From Flavobacterium sp. (GTDB lineage Bacteria; Bacteroidota; Bacteroidia; Flavobacteriales; Flavobacteriaceae): a DNA stretch of 36,312 nt. Of the stretch, positions 23,727-30,776 are shown in pieces. The notes under the pieces are model-generated. The model saw only the letters and a list, made by a program, of their open reading frames with translations. It made no database searches and was not told the DNA's origin. Position 1 is the stretch's first letter; each line of letters begins with the position of its first letter. The stretch spans positions 1-36,312 of the forward strand of contig JADKBW010000026.1 of assembly GCA_016714905.1 (NCBI GenBank), read 5' to 3'. The position numbers and the translations under genes are program-made.

Positions 23727-26186
23727 TTAGAGGTTATTTTGTTCATTATTGAAAAACTGATCCAAAGCGCTCAAATCGGTTATCGTAACATTTCTTGCCT
23801 TACTTCCTTCAAATGGTCCAACAATTCCAGCGGCTTCCAATTGGTCAATTAATCTGCCAGCCCTGTTGTAACCTAATTTTAATTTTCTTTGAAGTAATGA
23901 AGCGGAACCTTGTTGTGCGGTAACGATAATTTCAGCAGCTTCACGAAAGAGTGAATCTCTTTCAGAAATGTCCATATCAAGAGTGGTGCCACTTTCCTCG
24001 CCAATAAATTCTGGAAGTAAGTACGCATCTGGATATGCTTTTTGTGATCCAATAAATTCTGTAATTTTTTCTACTTCGGGTGTGTCAACAAAAGCACATT
24101 GTACACGTACCAAATCATTGCCGTTGGTATACAACATATCGCCACGACCAATCAATTGATCGGCACCTTGTGTGTCTAAGATGGTTCGTGAATCAATCTT
24201 CGACGTTACACGAAAGGCAATTCTAGCTGGGAAATTGGCTTTGATAATTCCAGTAATGACGTTCACAGAAGGTCGTTGCGTTGCGATAATTAAATGAATA
24301 CCAATCGCACGTGCCAACTGCGCCAAACGGGCAATAGGCGTTTCTACTTCTTTACCAGCGGTCATAATCAAATCGGCAAACTCATCGACCACCAAAACGA
24401 TATAAGGCAAGAATCGGTGTCCGTTTTCGGGATTCAATTTTCGTCCTTTGAATTTTTCGTTGTATTCTTTGATGTTTCGCACCATAGCATCTTTCAACAA
24501 CGAATAACGATTGTCCATTTCGACGCAAAGCGAGTTCAACGTATTGATTACTTTGGTGTTATCGGTGATAATAGCATCGCCGGAATCAGGTAATTTGGCT
24601 AAATAATGTCTTTCAATTTTATTGAATAAAGTCAATTCGACTTTCTTCGGATCGACCAAAACAAATTTTACTTCTGCTGGATGTTTTTTGTATAAGAGTG
24701 AAGTCAAAACCGCATTCAATCCAACTGATTTTCCTTGTCCGGTAGCTCCAGCCATTAATAAATGGGGCATTTTAGCTAAATCGACAACAAAGGTTTCGTT
24801 GGAAATCGTTTTACCTAAAGCAATCGGCAATTCCATTTCTGCTTCTTGAAACTTCGCAGAACCAATGACACTTTTCATAGACACCATCGTTGGATTCTTA
24901 TTCGGGACTTCAATTCCGATGGTTCCTTTACCTGGAATAGGAGCGATGATACGAATTCCTAATGCGGACAATGATAAAGCGATATCGTCTTCTAGACTTT
25001 TGATTTTTGAAATTCGAATTCCCGCTTCTGGGACGATTTCGTATAAAGTCACCGATGGACCGACAGTCGCTTTGATTTGTGCAATTTCTATTTTATAATT
25101 GCGAAGCGTTTCAACAATATTGTTTTTGTTTTCTTCCAATTCCGCTTGGTTGATGGTAATTCCTCCACCGGAGTACTCTTTCAGCAAATCTAAAGTTGGA
25201 AATTTATAATTAGACAACTCCAAAGTCGGGTCGAATAAACCAAAGTCAGCGACTAACCTCGAAGCTAAATTTTCTTCAATGGTGGCTTCTTCCGGTGCTT
25301 TTTCAATAACAAAAGATTCGTCGTTGGTGGCAATAATCTGTGGAGTAGGAGGCGTAACCAGCGGTGCCGTTTTTACAATGGGCTCCAAATGAATTTCTGA
25401 AGGATTGGCAATCGTGGGCTTTAATGTTTCCTTGTTGATCTCAAATTGACTTGGTGTTTTCAATTCTGGTTCTTCCTCAAGGTCTTCTTCTGCTTCTTCC
25501 TCATCTTTTACTGCAAATTCCTCCAAATTGTAGCTGCTGTCAGACATCGGCATTTTAACCGAAGCCAAATCATCCGAAATTTCTTTTTTATTGCGTTCAA
25601 AAAACGCCTTAACCGTATCTGGCGAAATTTTAATTTTAAATATCAAGTAAATCGTGATGCCTAAAATTAAAACCAGCAAAGTTCCAATTCGTCCGATGTA
25701 ATCTTGGGAAAATAGATTCATTTCATAGCCAATCGTTCCGCCTAATTCCGGTAAGGTGTTGGCGAAGAAGCCAAATAAAATGGAAATGAGAACGATAGCA
25801 AACAAATCCCAAAACCAAATATTCTTGAGTTTCTTGAGCGGAATATCCAGCGCTAAAAATGAACCAGTAAGAAAAAATAGCTTCACGAATAAGAAAGAAG
25901 CCGCGCCGAATCCTTTATAAATAAAGAAATCTGCGATAATGGCGCCAAATTTTCCCAACCAGTTTTTTGATTTTTCACCGCGCTCTGCGAGTAATTGCAG
26001 TGTGCTTTGGTCTTCATGACCATAAATGAAGAAAGAAATAAAGGCGACGAGCAAAGCAATCGAGAATAGGACAAATACACTTCCAATAAACAGTTTGTGT
26101 TGACGCGTAATCTTCCAAGACTTCTTGTTTTCAGAAGCGTTTTCCGCTTTGTTTTCGGAGGGTTCTTTTTTAATAGATTTTGCCAT
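23727..26186 (-). CDS. ftsK: FtsK/SpoIIIE DNA translocase
   Basis: Septum-located, ATP-driven DNA pump that clears and aligns chromosome termini at division. 819 aa in the usual order: N-terminal membrane domain with four TM helices (about residues 28-185), acidic/Pro linker (about 205-310), then alpha/beta RecA-like motor. Walker A AGATGQGKSVGLN lies near residue 480 and Walker B IVLVVDEFADLIM near 600, followed by ARAIGIHLIIATQRPSVNVITG. The C-terminal gamma winged helix (SASLLQRKLKLGYNRAGRLIDQLEAAGIVGP) recognises KOPS-like sites. It is complete, with no frame disruption. It heads the ftsK-lolA-lptG-ribB string, with the dgkA gene 29 nt upstream. Confidence 0.97.
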   Translation of the reverse strand: MAKSIKKEPSENKAENASENKKSWKITRQHKLFIGSVFVLFSIALLVAFISFFIYGHEDQSTLQLLAERGEKSKNWLGKFGAIIADFFIYKGFGAASFLFVKLFFLTGSFLALDIPLKKLKNIWFWDLFAIVLISILFGFFANTLPELGGTIGYEMNLFSQDYIGRIGTLLVLILGITIYLIFKIKISPDTVKAFFERNKKEISDDLASVKMPMSDSSYNLEEFAVKDEEEAEEDLEEEPELKTPSQFEINKETLKPTIANPSEIHLEPIVKTAPLVTPPTPQIIATNDESFVIEKAPEEATIEENLASRLVADFGLFDPTLELSNYKFPTLDLLKEYSGGGITINQAELEENKNNIVETLRNYKIEIAQIKATVGPSVTLYEIVPEAGIRISKIKSLEDDIALSLSALGIRIIAPIPGKGTIGIEVPNKNPTMVSMKSVIGSAKFQEAEMELPIALGKTISNETFVVDLAKMPHLLMAGATGQGKSVGLNAVLTSLLYKKHPAEVKFVLVDPKKVELTLFNKIERHYLAKLPDSGDAIITDNTKVINTLNSLCVEMDNRYSLLKDAMVRNIKEYNEKFKGRKLNPENGHRFLPYIVLVVDEFADLIMTAGKEVETPIARLAQLARAIGIHLIIATQRPSVNVITGIIKANFPARIAFRVTSKIDSRTILDTQGADQLIGRGDMLYTNGNDLVRVQCAFVDTPEVEKITEFIGSQKAYPDAYLLPEFIGEESGTTLDMDISERDSLFREAAEIIVTAQQGSASLLQRKLKLGYNRAGRLIDQLEAAGIVGPFEGSKARNVTITDLSALDQFFNNEQNNL

Positions 26187-26215
26187 TGAAAATACTTTCT
26201 TTGAAAAACGTTGAA

Positions 26216-26590
26216 TTATAGAAATTTGGGAATATAAATAATCAAAATCATTGCAATTGCAGTCATGGCAGCAAAAAAGACAGAACCTGCAGCGATATCT
26301 TTGATAAAACCAATCTTTTCATGATAGTTCGGGTGAATAAAATCGGCGATTTTCTCTACGGCAGTATTCAACCCTTCGATGCTCAACACCAATCCTAATG
26401 CTAAAATTTGAAACAACCATTCTGTACTTGAAATCTCGAAGTAGAAACCGGCAATGAATAGCAAAACCCCAACGGTGGATTGCACCATGATACTATGCTC
26501 CGTCGTAATCAATTTGATAGCGCCTCGCAAAGCAAATCCCATACTTTTCAGTCTTCCGGTAAAAAAGGTGTTGTCTTTTTGAAATTCCAT
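26216..26590 (-). CDS. dgkA: DgkA-family diacylglycerol/undecaprenol kinase
   Basis: Small integral-membrane lipid kinase of 124 aa, phosphorylating diacylglycerol or undecaprenol. Family signature EGLNTAVEKIADFI (residues about 72-85) and the following KIGFIKDIAAGSVFFAA are both present, along with the N-terminal amphipathic helix and three TM segments. The ATG at 26588-26590 is used; the preceding codon is only a TTG. Flanked by tpx upstream (10 nt) and ftsK downstream, all on the minus strand. It is unrelated in sequence to the soluble lipid kinase at 6149-7030. Confidence 0.92.
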   Translation of the reverse strand: MEFQKDNTFFTGRLKSMGFALRGAIKLITTEHSIMVQSTVGVLLFIAGFYFEISSTEWLFQILALGLVLSIEGLNTAVEKIADFIHPNYHEKIGFIKDIAAGSVFFAAMTAIAMILIIYIPKFL

Positions 26591-26600
26591 CAAATAAAGG

Positions 26601-27098
26601 TTATAGTGCCGCTAAAGCAGCTTCGTAATTGGGCTCGTCGGCAATCTCTGGAACTTGTTCTGTGTATACTATGTTTCCTTTTTCATCAATAACAATTACT
26701 GCTCTAGAGTGAAGGCCAACTAAAACACTATCAGTAATCTCAAGACCGAAAGTTTTTCCAAAACTACCATCTTTAAAATCAGATAAATTAATTACGTTTT
26801 CTAGTCCTTCTGCACCACAAAAACGTTTTTGAGCAAAAGGTAAATCGCGGGAAATACACAACACTTTTGTATTTGCTAATTGACTAGCTTGTTCGTTGAA
26901 TTTTCTAACAGAAGTAGCACAAGTTGGCGTATCGATACTTGGAAAAATGTTCAAAACCAAATTACTTCCTTCAAAATCTTTTAAACTAACAACTGATAAA
27001 TCATTTTTTACCATCGTAAATGAAGGTGCTTTTGTTCCGATTTTTGGTAATTCACCGTTTGTGTTTATTGGGTTTCCCCCTAATGTAATTGATGCCAT
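26601..27098 (-). CDS. tpx: Thiol peroxidase (Tpx, atypical 2-Cys peroxiredoxin)
   Basis: Reduces hydrogen peroxide and alkyl hydroperoxides using thioredoxin. Peroxidatic C60 in SIDTPTC-ATSVRKF and resolving C94 in KRFCGAEG match the Tpx spacing (E. coli C61/C95). The start MASITLGGNPINTNGELPKIG and 165-aa length are those of the family. An additional C81 is present. A promoter-like TACTTTTG (minus strand, 27122-27129) lies 23 nt upstream of the ATG. Divergent from arsR. It may be co-transcribed with dgkA. Confidence 0.95.
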   Translation of the reverse strand: MASITLGGNPINTNGELPKIGTKAPSFTMVKNDLSVVSLKDFEGSNLVLNIFPSIDTPTCATSVRKFNEQASQLANTKVLCISRDLPFAQKRFCGAEGLENVINLSDFKDGSFGKTFGLEITDSVLVGLHSRAVIVIDEKGNIVYTEQVPEIADEPNYEAALAAL

Positions 27099-27121
27099 TG
27101 GTATGTGTTTATATAAGTGTC

Positions 27122-27129
27122 CAAAAGTA
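27122..27129 (-). promoter_or_regulatory. -7 promoter element (TACTTTTG) of tpx
   Basis: Matches TAnnTTTG exactly on the minus strand, 23 nt before the tpx ATG. No clear -33 TTG at the right distance. Confidence 0.5.
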
Positions 27130-27179
27130 TGAAATTATTTCGAGAATAATTTTTAGAATTTTTAACATCATTTGTTAGG

Positions 27180-27225
27180 TTTGTAATATTATTATATCGT
27201 AATATTGCAATATAAAAATACGATA
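27180..27225 (+). promoter_or_regulatory. arsR promoter with nested operator palindromes
   Basis: TTTG (27180-27183) stands 19 nt before TATTGCAA (27203-27210), an imperfect -33/-7 pair. Over the -7 lies the perfect palindrome ATATTGCAATAT (27202-27213), itself enclosed by TATCGTA (27195-27201) and its complement TACGATA (27219-27225). This symmetric layout just ahead of the arsR ATG is what an autorepressing ArsR dimer site should look like. Confidence 0.6.
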
Positions 27226-27228
27226 ACT

Positions 27229-27552
27229 ATGGGCGCTTCAAAATCTGCCTCTTTTTCAGAGAAACACAACGAATTGGCAAACCAATTTAAAGCTTTATCT
27301 CATCCAGCGAGAATTGCTATTGTGGAGTATTTATTGTCTGTTGACAGTTGCATCTGTGGTGATATTGTCAACGAATTGCCTTTGGCACAACCGACGATTT
27401 CGCAACATCTCAAGGAATTGAAAAACGCTAATATCATCAAAGGTAGCATTGAAGGAACAGCAATTTGTTATTGCATCAATTCTGAAACGATGGTTAAGAT
27501 AGAAGGCTATTTCTCGTTGATTTCTAAAGCTTTAAAAAATAAATGTTGTTAA
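27229..27552 (+). CDS. arsR: ArsR/SmtB-family metalloregulator
   Basis: Winged-helix repressor released by arsenite (or another soft metal). 107 aa from ATG 27229; an upstream TTG at 27205 lies inside the operator and is rejected. Seen: FKALSHPARIAIVEYLLS (helix), metal site region SVDSCICGDIVNELP with the C-x-C pair, recognition helix LAQPTISQHLKELKNANIIKG, and a C-terminal KNKCC. The two-cysteine CIC in the alpha-3 region fits the ELCVCDL arsenite site of classical ArsR. It is first in an ars operon. A ~121-bp inverted-repeat element now separates it from the remaining genes. Confidence 0.92.
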   Translation: MGASKSASFSEKHNELANQFKALSHPARIAIVEYLLSVDSCICGDIVNELPLAQPTISQHLKELKNANIIKGSIEGTAICYCINSETMVKIEGYFSLISKALKNKCC

Positions 27553-27616
27553 CGAAAGACGTTAATATTTACGTAGTTGGGTGCAATTAATAATGTTTAA
27601 AATTTTAATAAAAATT

Positions 27617-27737
27617 ACCACATAGAAGCATAGAAAAAAGACTTTTAGAGACCAATTATTGGTTCACATAGCTATGATTTCTACGGTAAAGTGAAAAGCC
27701 TTTCTAAATTATGATAAAAACTATGTTTCTATGTGGT
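27617..27737. repeat. MITE-like inverted-repeat element, copy A
   Basis: 121-bp element bounded by ACCACATAGAAGCATAG and CTATGTTTCTATGTGGT (one mismatch in 17 bp) with internal CCAATTATTGG and CATAGCTATG palindromes. The same element, in opposite orientation and with many shared interior blocks (AAAAGACTTTTA, ACCAATTATTGGTTCACATAGCTAT, TAAAGTGAAAAGCCTT), is at 33120-33241. It occupies half of the 244-nt gap between arsR and the next ars gene. No coding capacity. Confidence 0.85.
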
Positions 27738-27796
27738 TAAAAAAGAAAACAACGATTTCCTTTCAATAGGTGTAATAATTAATAAATTAAGTAAAA

Positions 27797-28267
27797 ATGA
27801 AACTATCTCAATTCAAATCGCAACTCGCACAAACCGAAAATCTCGCATTTGTGCTTCAAAACGGAACAAAAGTTCCCGCGCATTTTCACATCACTGAAGT
27901 CGGTTTAACTACAAAGCAATTTACCGATTGCGGGAATACTTTTAGAATACAAAAAACGGCGACGTTTCAACTGTGGACTTCAGTCGATTTCTACCATCGT
28001 TTGGAACCTCAAAAAGTCTTGAAAATCATTGAATCGACAGAAAGCATGTTTGCTGGAGAAGACTTAGATATTGAAATCGAATACCAACAAGAAACGATTG
28101 GGAAATTTGGTTTGGAGTTTCAAGATAACCAATTTGTTTTGACGAATACCAAAACAGATTGCCTGGCAAAAGACAATTGTGGGATTCCACAGAAAGTAAA
28201 AGTATCACTCGATCAATTGCACGAAACTGCTGCTTCTTGTTGTGCTCCGAACGGTAATTGTTGCTAA
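27797..28267 (+). CDS. DUF6428-type protein of the ars operon
   Basis: 156-aa cytoplasmic protein. The start MKLSQFKSQLAQTENLAFVL and the segment PAHFHITEVGLTTKQFTDCG fit the DUF6428 family commonly linked to arsenic operons in Bacteroidota. Near the C-terminus it is Cys-rich: TDCLAKDNCG and a terminal SCCAPNGNCC motif, which could bind arsenite or another thiophilic metal (inference). No enzymatic motif recognised. It lies two bases upstream of the methyltransferase gene. Confidence 0.75.
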   Translation: MKLSQFKSQLAQTENLAFVLQNGTKVPAHFHITEVGLTTKQFTDCGNTFRIQKTATFQLWTSVDFYHRLEPQKVLKIIESTESMFAGEDLDIEIEYQQETIGKFGLEFQDNQFVLTNTKTDCLAKDNCGIPQKVKVSLDQLHETAASCCAPNGNCC

Positions 28268-28269
28268 GG

Positions 28270-28881
28270 ATGAGTCGAAAAGAACATTGGGAAAACGTTT
28301 TTGCAACCAAGCAAGAAACAGAAGTGAGTTGGTATCAACCGTCACCCAAGACTTCCCTTGATTTTATTTCAAAATTGAATATTCCAAAGGACGCAAAAAT
28401 CATCGATGTGGGTGGTGGCGATAGTTATTTGGTGGATGCACTGTTGGAACGCGGTTTTTCCAACATTACTTTGTTGGACATTTCCGCTCAAGCGATTGAA
28501 AGAATCAAGCATAGGTTAGGAGTGAAGGCAAAGAACGTGACTTTTATTGTCTCTGACATTTTGGATTTTAATCCGTCTTCGACTTATGATTTGTGGCACG
28601 ATCGCGCATCATTTCATTTTCAAACGGAAGAGCAACAGATTCAAAAATATGCGGACATTGTGGCTAAAGCTGTAGGAGCAAATGGACATATGATTATCGG
28701 AACTTTTTCTGAAAATGGACCGAAGAAATGCAGTGGTTTAGACATTACACAATATAGCGAGGCTTCTATGGATGCAGTTTTTGAAACAAACTTTGAATTG
28801 TTGAATTCGATTACAGAAGACCACACCACGCCCTTTAACACGATTCAAAATTTTATTTTTTGCAGTTTTAAAAAGAAGTAA
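28270..28881 (+). CDS. Class I SAM-dependent methyltransferase of the ars operon
   Basis: 203-aa protein with a Rossmann-fold methyltransferase core: motif I IIDVGGGDSYLVDALL (near residues 43-58), acidic residue after beta-2 (ITLLDIS), and the later strand VSDILDF. The start HWENVFATKQETEVSWYQPSP is shared with a group of small methyltransferases I know from ars and tellurite-resistance contexts. It lacks the conserved cysteines of ArsM arsenite methyltransferases (only two Cys, in KKCSG and FIFCSF), so direct arsenic methylation is doubtful. ATG 28270 is used; an in-frame upstream TTG lies within the DUF6428 stop region. Spacing of 3 nt to the arsC-like gene. Confidence 0.82.
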   Translation: MSRKEHWENVFATKQETEVSWYQPSPKTSLDFISKLNIPKDAKIIDVGGGDSYLVDALLERGFSNITLLDISAQAIERIKHRLGVKAKNVTFIVSDILDFNPSSTYDLWHDRASFHFQTEEQQIQKYADIVAKAVGANGHMIIGTFSENGPKKCSGLDITQYSEASMDAVFETNFELLNSITEDHTTPFNTIQNFIFCSFKKK

Positions 28882-28884
28882 TAG

Positions 28885-29496
28885 ATGTATTCAAGATTAA
28901 ACACAACCATCGAGTCGATTTCAGAAATAGCGGTTTCGCCAGAAAGAAAAGCGATTTTGCAGACTTTGGTGGATTATATTCAGGCAAACGTTTCAGCAGG
29001 AAAATCCATTCGATTGAATTTTATTTGCACGCACAATTCCAGAAGAAGTCATTTGTCGCAAATTTGGGCACAAACCATGGCGTTTCATTTCGGAATCAAA
29101 AATGTGTTTTGCTATTCGGGTGGAACCGAAGCCACGGCGATGTTTCCAAAAGTGGGCGAAACTTTGGGCAATCAAGGATTTGAAATTCAAAAATTGAGTC
29201 AAGAAAGTAATCCAGTTTACGCGGTGAAGTTTGATGAAAATGAACCGACGGTGATTTGCTTTTCAAAGAAATTTGACGATGTTTTCAATCCAACTTCCGA
29301 ATTTGGAGCGATTATGACTTGTTCCTCTGCTGATGAAGGCTGTCCGTTTATTGCAGGCGCTGACGTGCGTTTGCCGATTCGGTATGACGACCCAAAAGCT
29401 TTTGACGGAACAGATTTGATGAATGCCAAATATGCGGAGCGAAGTCTCGAGATTGCGGCGGAAATGTATTACGTATTTTCTACAATAAAATCATGA
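28885..29496 (+). CDS. arsC: Arsenate reductase-like low-molecular-weight phosphatase-family protein
   Basis: Reduces arsenate to arsenite, preparing it for export. The P-loop FIC48-THNSRR-S gives the C-x5-R signature of the LMW tyrosine phosphatase/ArsC fold (C48, R54). Further Cys in CYSGGTEATA and MTCSSADEGCPF could serve as the resolving thiols. The length of 203 aa, longer than Bacillus-type ArsC (~130-140), is that of the flavobacterial form. Its stop overlaps the acr3 start (ATGA). The gene order with an arsenite exporter strongly supports the function, but phosphatase activity is not excluded. Confidence 0.85.
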   Translation: MYSRLNTTIESISEIAVSPERKAILQTLVDYIQANVSAGKSIRLNFICTHNSRRSHLSQIWAQTMAFHFGIKNVFCYSGGTEATAMFPKVGETLGNQGFEIQKLSQESNPVYAVKFDENEPTVICFSKKFDDVFNPTSEFGAIMTCSSADEGCPFIAGADVRLPIRYDDPKAFDGTDLMNAKYAERSLEIAAEMYYVFSTIKS

Positions 29497-30524
29497 AAAA
29501 AAGGCTCTCCTTTCTCGACCAATATTTGACGCTTTGGATATTTATCGCCATGTTACTTGGTGTTGGCATTGGATATTTTATTCCCAATTCTTCTGGTTTT
29601 ATCAATTCGTTTTCATCGGGAACGACTAATGTTCCGTTGGCGATTGGTTTGATTTTGATGATGTATCCGCCGTTGACGAAAATCGATTTTTCGAAAATCC
29701 CTCAAATGTTTCAGCAACCCAAATTGTTGGCTGCTTCATTTTTTATTACTTGGATTGTCGGCCCATTTCTCATGTTTTTACTGGCTACGTTTTTCTTACG
29801 GGATTATCCGGAATACATGACTGGACTCATTATCATTGGCATTGCGCCTTGTATTGCCATGGTCATTGTGTGGAATGAATTGGCGGAAGGCAATCGCGAA
29901 TTGACCGCTGGATTAATCGGAATCAACAGCTTGTTGCAAGTCTTTTTCTTTAGTTCGTATGCGTATTTTTATTTGAAAGTCATGCTGCCTTTGTTCGGAA
30001 TTAAAGGTTTGGAACTGAATATTACCATTGTTGAAATTGCTCAAACCGTTGGGATTTATCTTGGAATTCCATTTGTGTTGGCCGTTAGCAGTCGATTTTT
30101 GATTAAAAAGTATATCGGTGACAAATGGTTCAATCAAAAATTCATTCCTTTTGTTTCTCCGATTACATTGATGGCGTTGCTGTTTACGATTGTGGTCATG
30201 TTTAGTTTGAAAGGCGCCATGATTGTTGATTTGCCGTTGGATGTGATTCGAATTGCGATTCCATTAGTAATCTTCTTTGCGATTATGTTCTTCTTGATGT
30301 TTTTTGTTTCAAAACAAATTGGCGCGAATTATCGTGACTCTGCGGCCTTATCTTTTACCGCAGCCGGAAACAACTTCGAGTTGGCGATTGCGGTTTCGAT
30401 TGGTGTTTTCGGAATCAACAGTGGGCAAGCCTTTGCGGGTGTTATTGGTCCGTTGGTGGAAGTTCCTGCATTGATTATATTGGTGAATGTGTCGTTTTGG
30501 TTGAAGAAAAAATACTTTTTATAA
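29493..30524 (+). CDS. acr3: ACR3-family arsenite efflux transporter
   Basis: Inner-membrane exporter of arsenite, 343 aa with ten predicted TM helices. Signature: APCIAMVIVWNELAEGN with the essential TM4 cysteine; also SFTAAGNNFELAIAVSIGVFG and GVIGPLVEVPALI, both conserved in ACR3. The start MKKRLSFLDQYLTLWIF is typical. It is the last gene of arsR-DUF6428-methyltransferase-arsC-acr3, overlapping arsC by four bases. A G+C-rich stretch and a terminator shared with katG follow. Confidence 0.95.
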   Translation: MKKRLSFLDQYLTLWIFIAMLLGVGIGYFIPNSSGFINSFSSGTTNVPLAIGLILMMYPPLTKIDFSKIPQMFQQPKLLAASFFITWIVGPFLMFLLATFFLRDYPEYMTGLIIIGIAPCIAMVIVWNELAEGNRELTAGLIGINSLLQVFFFSSYAYFYLKVMLPLFGIKGLELNITIVEIAQTVGIYLGIPFVLAVSSRFLIKKYIGDKWFNQKFIPFVSPITLMALLFTIVVMFSLKGAMIVDLPLDVIRIAIPLVIFFAIMFFLMFFVSKQIGANYRDSAALSFTAAGNNFELAIAVSIGVFGINSGQAFAGVIGPLVEVPALIILVNVSFWLKKKYFL

Positions 30525-30544
30525 CAGATTTCTCCGTTTTGGTG

Positions 30545-30722
30545 CGGGTTGCGTGAGGGCGGAGGCGGAAATGACGAACGTTCTTTTTGTATTTTTTGTA
30601 GGCGAAAAAGAGCGACCTAGAAGCTCCTTTGGCGACGAACAAAAAAACAAAAAGAAGTGAGGAATTGCAGCCGCAGACCGACGGCATCGGAAAGCCGCAG
30701 CGAGGAATGCCGGCACGCCCAA
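30545..30722. repeat. G+C-rich non-coding block resembling a Bacteroidota interspersed repeat
   Basis: Clearly richer in G+C than the flanks and without a credible gene. On the minus strand it begins GGGCGTGCCGGC, passes CTGCGGCTTTCCG and GGCTGCAATTCCTCAC, and ends CCCTCACGCAACC. This layout resembles interspersed intergenic repeats I recall from other flavobacterial genomes. No second copy is in this window, so the assignment rests on recollection. Confidence 0.4.
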
Positions 30723-30728
30723 AATAAA

Positions 30729-30756
30729 AAAGGTGGACATTTGACTGTCCACCTTT
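30729..30756. terminator. Bidirectional terminator between acr3 and katG
   Basis: AAGGTGGACA and TGTCCACCTT form a perfect 10-bp stem (30730-30739, 30746-30755) with a six-base loop; an A run lies on the left side, giving a T run on the minus strand for katG. Confidence 0.88.
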
Positions 30757-30776
30757 GGTTTTAATTCAGTATGCTA

